From assembly GCF_032884065.1 (NCBI RefSeq), contig NC_088872.1:930001-994000 (forward strand): a stretch of DNA of 64,000 nt, written 5' to 3'. Positions 1-64,000 of this stretch are shown piece by piece; positions within the stretch are counted from its first letter, which is position 1; each line of letters begins with the position of its first letter. The DNA is from Artemia franciscana. Taxonomy: Eukaryota; Arthropoda; Branchiopoda; Anostraca; Artemiidae. The translations under genes were made by a program, and so were the position numbers. The notes beneath the pieces are model-generated. The model searched no databases and had not been told where the DNA came from. It saw only the letters and a program-made list of their open reading frames with translations.

Positions 1-833
1 AGCACAACATAGCACTCTTTTTTTTACTCGTCTCTAGAAGCAATAATTTAGGAGCAATAATTACGTTCTTATTTCGTTTTCAATTTTGCTTATTCCCTCA
101 GATAAATCATAATGGCAGTTTACTTTGGCATACGTATTTTAACCATTACCAAAATGGTTTTCATTTCAATATCTGAAGTTATAACTTTAAATTTAAGATG
201 TAAATAGTATCCTTGAGGTCATACCAAAAGCATTAGCGTCAAAACTAGCTCTAACCTAATATACTTATCAAGAGAACCACTTGTTTCGTGCATGCATGCA
301 GACTCGTGCAACACGTCCCTAATAGAAAATATTCCAAATCTGCATGCGCAGCAGTGACCCACAGCATGAATGTTTCCTTAAAAATGCCAGGGCAATACGT
401 ACAAACTTAGTGACGTTATGAAAAAGAATAAGGTAAAGAACAGCTGAGCGAAAGGGTTTTATAAAAATCATTTAGAGATGGCGTTGAAGGAACGAAGAGA
501 TTTGGGGCATCCCCATGGCCGAGAAACAGCACTCTATAGCTCTGACACGGAACAGATTCTTTTACTACCTGCCACACCCAAAATAAAGGAATCCTATTTT
601 AAAGTCGTTTTTTTTTTTAATGAGACTTCCGCTCCAGTAAAGAAACGAAATTTGTCTGGAGGTAGCGCATTGTAGTCTGGCATGAAGCCATCTGTAGCGT
701 GACTGCTGACGGTGTTGCCTCGGTAATTTAAGGATTACTAAGTGAGCTCCGGGAAGTGAAGGAGTTTATGTTTTTGTGAGAGAACTGCTGTGCTCAAAAT
801 AAGAATTGGACTTGAACTGGAAAGAGAACAAAC
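1..833 (-). other. TOP1 intron 11, partial
   Basis: This follows the exon 11 donor. I looked on the minus strand for the next expected topoisomerase I segment (LALRAGNEK-like) and did not find it, so the catalytic exons lie further left. No repeat or gene is recognised here. The small open frames are not supported by homology. Confidence 0.7.
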
Positions 834-56649
<55,816 letters not shown>

Positions 56650-56779
56650 GGCTGATATTAGCTTATCAAAGATGTGAAAATGCTCGTTCCTGACCAGTTG
56701 GTGTGAACAACGGAAGAAAGACAGACAATTTTCAAAGTCTTTTCTTCATTAATGCGCCTGCCTCAGGCATTGTGCAACT

Positions 56780-56793
56780 GTTTCCATGGCAAC
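56780..56793. promoter_or_regulatory. Candidate RFX X-box upstream of TOP1
   Basis: GTTTCCATGGCAAC, a near-perfect palindrome that fits the X-box pattern RYYNYY-N(1-3)-RRNRAC bound by RFX factors. It lies about 131 bp upstream of the TOP1 start codon. ATTGTGCAAC, a C/EBP-like word, is next to it (56,769-56,778). The transcription start is unknown. Confidence 0.45.
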
Positions 56794-56799
56794 CAAAAA

Positions 56800-58254
56800 G
56801 ATTATTCAATTTTGACTTTGGAGGGTAAATTTTGCAAAAAATTTTTACTCAGAATGCTAGATACTATTGAAAAACTGTTTTATTGACTAGGTTAAATTTC
56901 AACGCTGTTACATCAGTTAAGAACGAAAAACTATAGATGCCGTAACGGGGATCTAACGGTAAAAATAAAGGTTTAGAAATTCAAGCATGTTTTTAATAAT
57001 CTGAATGGATGGCTCCCGCTAGTGACTTGGTTCCCAAGGTGTCTATCCAGAGGGGAACTCAAGCCCATTGAATTGAATGGATGGCTCTCAGCAGGGGACG
57101 AATTTGCTATGAGGCAGAGGGGGAAACTGCCTCCTCGAGACCCAAGTTTGCCCCCACACCTCGCCCCCCAGATGATATTTAGTTTCTGCAAAAAAATCTT
57201 GTCAAAACTAATATATGCCTGCATAGTTAAAGTATCCAGAGAAACAGGGTCGTATTTCACTTGATTTGGAAAAATTGGCTCCGACTTTGCCCCCCCCCCC
57301 AGGAATTTGACGGAATTGTGCCACTGGCTCCCATGTCCAGCTTGAATAGATACGGGACCCGATCGGATTTTTTTTGCGGGACCCTCTCTATATATTAAAT
57401 ATTTAGATAATAATGTACCTGCATAGAAGTTTACGTAAATAAAGTAGTTCCGGTACGTAGAGCGAAATCTCTCCAACATAGGACTAACACAATTAAATTC
57501 AATAAATTTGAAATGAACTTTTACGGGTATCAGATTTCTATATTACAAAGTATATATTATATAACAATAAACACATTAGTAAAGCTCGTCCACAAACAGA
57601 TTTCCAATTATTTGAATAATTCGTAATTTACCTCTTATCGTCAAAAGCAACTAGCCCTAAATTTCCAAATTCTTTTTTGCTCAGTTTGATGGCAAAGCGG
57701 GGCACTTTCAAATGCGCGGCCCGAATGAGCCCAATCGCCCTTTATCTGGCCCTGATGGCTCCCACAGGGTCAATAAAGTTAATAAAACTGTCTACAAAGT
57801 TGATATACTGTTTTCTTTACGTGGCTTTGTTGACTCTCATGCAGTCTGAAAAAGGTTGATTTTTTTTTTACTTTAACTACCCTTCGAAGTCTTTTGCTTG
57901 ATAAAAAAGTGAAGGTAAGACTAAAGAAAAAAATATATGTTCAAGATTATTTTTTTAAAGAAAAAGTACTTAGAAAAATGGTTTTCTCATCTCTGCGTCT
58001 GATTAATTCAAGTTATTTGCTACAAAAAATGCTTTAAAGTAAAAAATGTAATAATCCTATATGAGAGGGCTCAAGCTTGGTTGACAACATTATTAACTTT
58101 AATAAGAACGTGTGTGCACTATATAATTGATGATCGCGGATGAAAAAAAAAATCTGCAACCATCTCTGTGCATTTTCTGGAGGTATCAAGTTTGTATTTT
58201 ATTTTTTTATACAAATGAACCAAATTACAAATTGCTTTCGTGTGACGAAGTTAA
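56800..58254. other. Upstream intergenic sequence
   Basis: Contains a GC-rich segment (57,000-57,380) with ATGGATGGCTC repeated twice and a poly-C run. The 168-codon minus-strand frame there (56,973-57,479) shows no family signature. From 57,870 on it is AT-rich. No exon is recognised. Confidence 0.5.
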
Positions 58255-60525
58255 CTTAAAAGCTATAAGATAAAATCCCAGTATGTTTGCTGTAGGATGA
58301 GAGACAACTTAATGAATTCTGATCACTTTATCATCTTCTGGGAAGCCAGTTCGGCAATTCCGAAGCCAAAACGAGTCAAGTATACGGTGCGACCACTTAC
58401 TGAGGACTCGATATCTACATTTGGTCGCTGGATCGGTAATTATCAGTTTGAGGACATTTGCTCTGAACAGGATATTAATATTAAAGTCAATAAGCTGAAT
58501 ACTCTGCTTCAGGAGCAATTTCAGACTTGTTTTCCCGTAAAAGTCATTACTGTGAGTGACACTGATAAACCGTGGATAACCAATGATCTAAAGAATTTAA
58601 TAAAAACCCGTTGTCGCCTTCATATCGCTGGTGATACCGTAGCTTCAGCCAAGTTGCGTAATCATATTGTTAAACTAAACAAGCGTGCCAAGAGGCAGTA
58701 TGTGAGGGATAAAATTACTCCCTTACTCACAATAGACCCCCACAAATGGCATTCCTCAGTAAAAAGACTTACCGCTAAGACAACACTCAGAGATCTAAGG
58801 CTCCTCAAAGAGGACGGTACCTTAACCTCAGCTAATGAAGTCAATTCTTTTTTTGCTGACATTTGTACCTCATTTCCATCAATCACCAAATCAGAAATTG
58901 ATACTATCATTGCTGGTGCAGAGATTGAGGACGTATGTGAGGTCTCTGAATTCACTGTTTATAAGGAACTCCTAAGACTGAAAGCGAACTGTGCGTCCTA
59001 CCCAGGTGAGCTTCCAGTAAAGCTGTTACGTGAATTCGCCATTTTTCTTGCTAAGCCACTCTCTTCTATAATCAACCAATGTTTCCTTCAGCAAGTATTC
59101 CCTAGTGCTTGGAAAAGAGCATATGTCCGCGTTATTCAAAAAGTAAGGTGTCCAAAATCTTGTGATCAACTCCGGCCTATATCAATAACTCCGAACCTTT
59201 CTAAAGTTGCAGAAACGTTTATTTACCGCAAACTTATGTCACAGGTCTCTGCACATCTAGACCCGTATCAGTATGGATGCTTAAGAGGCAGCAGCACAAC
59301 TGTTTATTTAGTACGGATGTACCATCTCATTGTCGACTGGCTCGACCGAGGAAGTGCTATAGTCGACCTTCTCCTCGTAGACTACCGAAAGGCTTTTGAT
59401 CTTATTCGCCATTCCGTTGCTATCACAAATCTACGCACCATGGGTGCGCAAAAACATATTCTCCTTTTAGTGATCAATTTTTTACAAGCCCGCTATCAGT
59501 GCGTTTACAGTCTTTTCCCAGGAGATACCGACTCCGAATGGGTCGAGCTTACATGCGGAGCCCCACAAGGTACTAAGCTCGCTAGTCTACTGTTTTTGGC
59601 AGTGATAAATTTCATCCTTTCCGGCTATGAAGAAAGATATAAGTATGTAGACGACTTGTCAGTCCTACTGAAGTACATTGTTGAGAAGTCTGAGGCTGTC
59701 CCCCAATTCTGTAACGAAATAATCAAAAACTTCAAAGATGAATGTACTGCGAACAGCCTCCAAATCAACGAAGGAAAGACTAAAATCCTTCGCTTTAATC
59801 CCCTGAAGAGAGACTTTGTGTGCCCTCCTCCTCCTTATCCTAGTGAATCTTCGGCAGTAGTGCTTGGTGTCAAGTTTAGCATCGACTGCTCTTTCAGCCT
59901 CCATGTCGATACAATTATCAAAAAGGCAAATAGTGCGATGCGGACACTTATACTAATGCGTCGATTTGGTTTTTCAGTGACACAACTAAGGATAGCCTAT
60001 ATTACTTACATTCGACCAATTTTAGAGTATGCATGTCCCGTATGGGGCCCACAAGTCAATAACACTATTTACCTAAGTGACCAGCTTGAGTCAATACAAA
60101 AAAGAGCAGTCAAAGTAATATTGTGCGATGCTTTTACCGAATATAAGTTAGCATTATCCACTTTACAAATTCCCTCTCTTCAAGAGCGTCGTCTCAGTTT
60201 GATCCTTGAATTTGGCCAATATCTTCTCAGAAGTGATAAATACAGATCGATACTACCACCAGTTTTAGTGAAACATCGAAGTACTAGGTTGAAGAAATTT
60301 GACAGATTAGCAGCACCCCTTCACGCACAAATCGTTTTTCCAACTCATTCATCCCTTTCTTTGTATCAAAGCATAACAATTGTTGATTTTAAACTATTTG
60401 CCTTCTGATTTTTTTTTTGTCGTTTGATTTAATCCTTTTTTCTTTTTTGTAAGCACAAGCGCCATTTAGTTTTATGACTACGAAAGATTGTGCAAATAAA
60501 ACCTATTCTATTCTATTCTATTCTG
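58255..60525 (+). mobile_element. 5'-truncated LINE with (ATTCT)n tail
   Basis: Non-LTR retrotransposon: the reverse transcriptase ORF, then about 85 bp of 3' UTR with AATAAA at 60,495, then a short tandem tail CTATTCTATTCTATTCTATT at about 60,503-60,525. A microsatellite tail in place of poly(A) is typical of the CR1/L2/Rex1-like groups. The open frame begins just before the last endonuclease motif (SDH), so the 5' part is missing. No target-site duplication is evident. Confidence 0.85.
58297..60408 (+). CDS. Reverse transcriptase of the LINE, 703 codons, 5'-truncated
   Basis: The RNA-dependent DNA polymerase of a LINE, which primes reverse transcription at nicked target DNA. Residues 8-10 (SDH) are the last motif of the apurinic-type endonuclease domain. 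KPWIT (about 91) starts the linker. LRPIS is at 292-296, catalytic motif A VDYRKAFD at 361-368 with Asp362, GAPQG at 421-425, and catalytic YVDD at 450-453. A thumb region with LGVKF and IRPILEYACPVWGP follows. All catalytic aspartates are present and the frame is uninterrupted, so the insertion looks young. An upstream in-frame stop lies near 58,252. The ATG used here is simply the first in the open stretch; the native start is lost. Confidence 0.92.
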   Translation: MRDNLMNSDHFIIFWEASSAIPKPKRVKYTVRPLTEDSISTFGRWIGNYQFEDICSEQDINIKVNKLNTLLQEQFQTCFPVKVITVSDTDKPWITNDLKNLIKTRCRLHIAGDTVASAKLRNHIVKLNKRAKRQYVRDKITPLLTIDPHKWHSSVKRLTAKTTLRDLRLLKEDGTLTSANEVNSFFADICTSFPSITKSEIDTIIAGAEIEDVCEVSEFTVYKELLRLKANCASYPGELPVKLLREFAIFLAKPLSSIINQCFLQQVFPSAWKRAYVRVIQKVRCPKSCDQLRPISITPNLSKVAETFIYRKLMSQVSAHLDPYQYGCLRGSSTTVYLVRMYHLIVDWLDRGSAIVDLLLVDYRKAFDLIRHSVAITNLRTMGAQKHILLLVINFLQARYQCVYSLFPGDTDSEWVELTCGAPQGTKLASLLFLAVINFILSGYEERYKYVDDLSVLLKYIVEKSEAVPQFCNEIIKNFKDECTANSLQINEGKTKILRFNPLKRDFVCPPPPYPSESSAVVLGVKFSIDCSFSLHVDTIIKKANSAMRTLILMRRFGFSVTQLRIAYITYIRPILEYACPVWGPQVNNTIYLSDQLESIQKRAVKVILCDAFTEYKLALSTLQIPSLQERRLSLILEFGQYLLRSDKYRSILPPVLVKHRSTRLKKFDRLAAPLHAQIVFPTHSSLSLYQSITIVDFKLFAF

Positions 60526-61699
60526 ATGTAAGTGGCTAAACTAGGGGAGAAACCAGTCTGACACCAAGGCTCGAATCGAATCTTTTATTCTAAAAATGAA
60601 TCTTTTGGAGTGATTTCCACCCCACTGAAAGTAGATATCGTCTGTGAAAGGGTTATTTTTGACAAGTGACAAGCTGTTTAGCTGAACTGCAAAATATTTT
60701 AATTTGTGACAAGCATCCATTATTTATAGATAACATTGATACGTACTAGATGGGGCAAGTTTATGTTCCAATAAACATGAAGTCAACAAGAACAACACCG
60801 CTCTAACGGTTTTTTTTATAATATATTCTAGACAAATTTGTATCTCCTATGCACAGAGTACCACCGCTCTTAACTGACTGATGCCACCTCTTTCTGCTAT
60901 GTAGCGCTATGACTTACTTTGTGATCATCGCGAAATTGCCCCATTCTGTCAGAATCCGAAATTTGGAGATCTTCTGCAGCTCAACGTAAATTTTGACTCC
61001 CATCTTTTGAATGGTCGGTGTAGGAATTTTGTACAACCCTTTGTTGCTTCGTCAAATAAAATTAGGTTTTAGTTTAATCAACATGTCAGCAGGTTTCTTG
61101 AGTGAAATTATTCATCGAACCACATTACTTTATCTCACTTGTCCTTTTTATTAATATTAACGTTTAAAGAAACAATTAACCTGATTTAATTTACAAAACA
61201 TTAAAAAACTTTAATTGCCTTTTTCTCTGAGTAAGTAAAAAGACTTTCTACCGAATTTCGACAAAATGAATTTTAATTTATTGGCATCAGTCTTGATTTT
61301 GAAACGTATGTTTCTTCTCAATTATGAAATTGTTACTGCTTTTTTATGTACTCAATAATTTGTTGATAATTTAAGCAAATTAGGAAGACATCCAGGAAAC
61401 TTTTGACACGCAAATCTTAAAATTAATCACTAAAATTCCCAAGAGAGATCCATGGGAAGTCAGGCAGAGAATTGAGGTTGGGGAGATCAATTTAAAATAC
61501 TTTACGATTCAAATGTTATCCGTAATACATTTTTTTTTTACCAAATGCGTTGCATTTGGCCTTTAAAACCCGTCGTAAATTTGTACTTTAATGAAAACAA
61601 AGTGGTCAGAGAGTTATTTCTAGTGGGAATAATAAAGTGCATTTTAGGTCCGAATTCAAAATTTAGCGCGTATTTTAAATGTTTCCCAAGGTTTTTACT
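60526..61699. other. Intergenic, unassigned
   Basis: AT-rich sequence between the LINE and the mariner relic with nothing recognised. Confidence 0.5.
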
Positions 61700-62028
61700 T
61701 TGCATATGATCTTGAAAAATATTACAAAAAGAGTACAGAATGGACTGAAATGTTATTCCTTTTAACACAGATTTGACATTGGGAAACAGATAAAAGTCGC
61801 GTGGTGCAAGGTGAGGCGAATAAGGCAGATGGTCTAACACTGTGAAGTTGTACTTGGCGAGATACGCCTTGACAAGCAATGGGCGGAGTAATGTCTTGAT
61901 GGAGAACCTTTGACTTGTTCTTCAAAACATTTCGATCGTTTCTTTCTTATTCTTTCACAGAAATGTGCAAGAACCTCAAGGTAGTAATATTGATTAATAG
62001 TTTGACCATCTGGAACCCAGTGAAGGTA
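61700..62028 (-). pseudogene. Mariner transposase relic
   Basis: The minus-strand reading gives HWVPDGQTINQYYYLEVLAH-like residues (about 62,025-61,950), RIRKKRSKCFEEQ, VLHQD, then after a one-base shift LVKAYLAKYNFTVLDHLPYS, LAPRDFYLFPNVKSVLKG and TFQS. These are the second and third catalytic-acid regions of mariner (D,D34D) transposases. The N-terminal part is absent and frames are broken, so it is inactive. A LINE 3' tail abuts it at about 62,030. Confidence 0.88.
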
Positions 62029-62029
62029 C

Positions 62030-62312
62030 TAACTGTTACTACTAACAACTCACGCACACTCCTTATTACATCTACGCACGCTCTTCCTCCATCCTAATCT
62101 ATTAAAAGCCTCCCTCTTTACACCTTCCCAGGAAGTTCCCAATTTCCTTGAATCTTTCTCCAGAAATCCTCCAACCCCAACCGCAGACGACCTGCTTCCC
62201 GTTTAGCCATAGACAGTTAGCCAAAAGGCAGAATCTCCGACAATCTGTCATCCTTTATCCGCAGAGGATGCCCTAGCCGTCTCAACCTTTCTCTCATTAC
62301 ATTTTCTTTTCC
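62030..62312 (-). pseudogene. LINE reverse transcriptase C-terminal relic, copy 4
   Basis: The minus-strand reading gives MRERLRRLGHPLRIKDDRLS, then AKREAGRLRLGLED and a decayed end, followed by TTAGTAGTAACAGTT tail remnants near 62,030. Same family as 44,305. Confidence 0.8.
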
Positions 62313-62330
62313 GAGAATTTATGAATATAA

Positions 62331-62650
62331 GTGAAAACGAGGGGCGCAAAACAGATTAGGCTTCGCATAGGATAGACATACAATTGAGCTAAATTGTAAA
62401 TGCATAAATGAATAAAGTTGGCGAGTTGAGGAAAACGAGTCGAAAAGATCAAGTTATGCAACACCCATTTATAATTAAGTGAAATTTTTTCATATGAGTG
62501 AAAACGAGGGGCGCAAAACAGATTAGGCTTCGCATAGAATAGACATACGATTAAGCTAAATTGTAAATGCATAAACGAATAAAGTTGGCGAGTTGAGGAA
62601 AACGAATGGAAAATATCAAGCTATGCAAAATCCTTTTTTCATACAACATC
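62331..62650. repeat. Tandem duplication, period 167 bp
   Basis: GTGAAAACGAGGGGCGCAAA starts at 62,331 and 62,498. Both units continue through CAGATTAGGCTTCGCATAG, GCTAAATTGTAAATGCATAA and AAAGTTGGCGAGTTGAGGAA. They are more than 90% identical by eye. Confidence 0.9.
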
Positions 62651-63562
62651 CATTTTTCACGCCTCCTTTTCACGTACATTCATAGATTCCTGGGAGACAG
62701 AGAGAGATAAAACAACAACTCTAATTTAATATTCTTATCTTAAGAATAATTAAGCTAATCTAAGAATCTTGTCTAAAATCCAAACCTGAGTTACCTAAGT
62801 CACAGACAAGTATTTCAATCGTTGCGGTATCAAGTTTTGTATAAAAGTTTGTTTTATACTTTTTGCTTTGCCCAATCACTCGTTTATGTTATTTATTTGT
62901 ACAAAGGGTAGCATTCGAGAGTGGAGAGCATTTTGATGCTGTATTATGGCACAGTCATCAGAATTACATGCACTGATAAAATTAGAAAGTGACCATTCAG
63001 AAGTGGTTGAAAAACGACTAACAAATTTAACAAATTCATATGACAAACCAGAGTAAAAGTTGAGTCCGTAAGTTGAAAAAATCGATTAAAAATTGATAGT
63101 ATTGAATTGAAAGGACGTACACCAAAATGATAATATTGAATGGGTCTAGCGAGGCAATCATTATCTTATCAGTTTTATTCGGCGTGCTTCCAGACACTAA
63201 CCAGTAGCCAAAAGAGGCACTCAGACAGTGAACGAACTTCCGACTTATCTGTTTAGTAAACATTTCCCAAAACGGTGCTATGTGTAAATAATGCGGCAGA
63301 GCAACTGAGTTAAAAGTTTTGAAAGAAGACTGCAGTTGAACCGTAGCATATTTATCACAAAAGAAGTATACGATAGCCCTACTCGGCGTTCGAGGTGAGG
63401 TATAAGGAGTTGTCGTTTTTTTTCTTTATCTAGGAGCCAGTAGGAAAAGTGAGGTAAGTAATGTGATCAACTGGCTGCAACATACACAAACATAGCAACA
63501 CATTGCATGGTTGCTCCACATAGAGAAATTTTCACATCTTCTCTTTATCCATATTAAATTTG
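62651..63562. repeat. Dispersed repeat copy 2 and FARSB downstream flank
   Basis: About 62,700-63,060 is colinear with 31,700-31,990 (GACAAGT, TTTTATAC, CCAATCAC, GGGTAG, TTTTGATGCTGTATTAT, CTAACAAATTTAACAAATT). From 63,070 to 63,560 nothing is recognised. Confidence 0.6.
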
Positions 63563-63568
63563 TTTATT
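63563..63568 (-). terminator. Candidate FARSB polyadenylation signal
   Basis: AATAAA on the minus strand, about 86 bases after the FARSB stop codon. Position and sequence suit a poly(A) signal. Cleavage site not determined. Confidence 0.5.
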
Positions 63569-63653
63569 TGGAGAAATTTGAAATCGACAAAAATATGAAA
63601 TTAGAACACTTGAACTATGACCTCAGTGACCAGGTCATTCGTTAGTGAAGTTT

Positions 63654-63805
63654 TCATACAAATGGTTCAATGTTGATTTCAAGTGCAGCAGCAGGCATTT
63701 TCAATCCAAATCGTTCTATTACTTCTGGATGCAAAACACCAACTAGTCCAATGTGCTGCCCACGAACGATAACATTAGCACAAAACCCGGAGAAATAAGT
63801 AGGAT
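63654..63805 (-). CDS. FARSB: Phenylalanyl-tRNA synthetase beta subunit, last coding exon
   Basis: Cytosolic PheRS is an alpha2-beta2 enzyme that charges tRNA-Phe; the beta subunit carries editing and tRNA-binding domains. After the acceptor TTTCATTTGCAG the exon reads (D)PTYFSGFCANVIVRGQ, then GLVGVLHPEVIERFGLKMPA and ALEINIEPFV, then TGA. Human FARSB ends with closely similar DPTFFPGRCAEI, LGVLHPDV and SLEINVGPFL segments. Only 49 codons plus a split Asp are here. The rest of the gene lies to the right. It is on the same strand as TOP1 and upstream of it, so the two are head-to-tail 7 kb apart. Confidence 0.93.
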
Positions 63806-63934
63806 CTGCAAATGAAAGTACAGTAAATTAATCATTTTTTATAGATCTTTTTTAATTGATTTGATTTATACATACATTGGGACTATAACTCTAACAACCC
63901 AAGAAAAATCGTAATGTAATAAAATAGAATAAAT
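63806..63934. other. FARSB intron sequence
   Basis: AT-rich sequence upstream of the last FARSB exon. Nothing recognised before the LINE fragment. Confidence 0.5.
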
Positions 63935-64000
63935 ACTACCATTACTAACAACTCAACGCAGCACCAAGCCACCTGAGGCCAACCCAGATACACACGCTCC
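63935..64000 (-). pseudogene. LINE 3' end, copy 5, cut by window edge
   Basis: The minus strand reads GGAGCGTGTGTATCTGGGTT, then GGCCTCAGGTGGCTTGGTGC and a GTTAGTAATGGTAGTA tail. This is the SVRSCVGLRRLG-type terminus and (GTA)n tail of the family at 44,305. It lies inside a FARSB intron, on the sense strand. Confidence 0.75.

Noticed and set aside
56973-57479. 168-codon minus-strand open frame
   Set aside because: Residues match no family I recognise, and the sequence contains a poly-C run and repeated ATGGATGGCTC blocks. Probably chance.

Overview
The window is eukaryotic nuclear DNA from an invertebrate, most likely an arthropod. Coding sequence is split by GT-AG introns, noncoding DNA is AT-rich, and there are many LINEs, Helitrons, SINE-like and foldback repeats, plus long (TA)n tracts. 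The repeat style would suit a branchiopod crustacean such as a brine shrimp, but that is an impression and not something the sequence proves.

One gene dominates. Eleven exons on the minus strand between 56,649 and 834 join in phase into the first 670 codons of DNA topoisomerase I (TOP1): the start codon, a very long charged N-terminal domain, the conserved WKWWEE segment and most of the core domain. The exons carrying the catalytic Arg, Lys, Arg, His and Tyr lie beyond the left edge. About 7 kb upstream of the TOP1 start, at 63,654-63,805, is the last coding exon of the phenylalanyl-tRNA synthetase beta subunit (FARSB). It is also on the minus strand, so the two genes are head-to-tail.

The TOP1 introns are large and built from repeats. 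Intron 8 (5,515-23,284) holds a 9.7 kb satellite of about 61 near-identical 157-bp units, followed by a LINE fragment, a foldback element and a 2.4 kb DINE-1/HINE-like element with internal repeats of about 288 bp. Intron 6 has a tRNA-derived SINE and a 229-bp stretch with almost no G or C. Intron 5 carries a 0.9 kb foldback transposon. Intron 4 holds a tandem repeat of about 170 bp, a long hairpin and a second HINE. Introns 3 and 1 each hold two Helitron-like elements with the hairpin-plus-CTAG 3' end, decayed helicase C-terminal sequence, T-rich low-complexity bodies and clusters of perfect CRE octamers (TGACGTCA). Intron 2 has a 32-bp minisatellite and a LINE 3' end. Intron 1 also holds a decayed reverse transcriptase and a truncated HINE.

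The intergenic region (56,650-63,653) has a candidate RFX X-box in the TOP1 promoter region, a 5'-truncated LINE with an intact 703-codon reverse transcriptase ORF, a broken mariner transposase, a LINE 3' end and tandem duplications. No operon, CRISPR array or prokaryotic defence system is present. The most notable features are the very homogeneous satellite next to exon 9, the paired Helitrons seeded with CRE sites, and the expanded Lys/Arg/Glu/Asp-rich N-terminal domain of TOP1.
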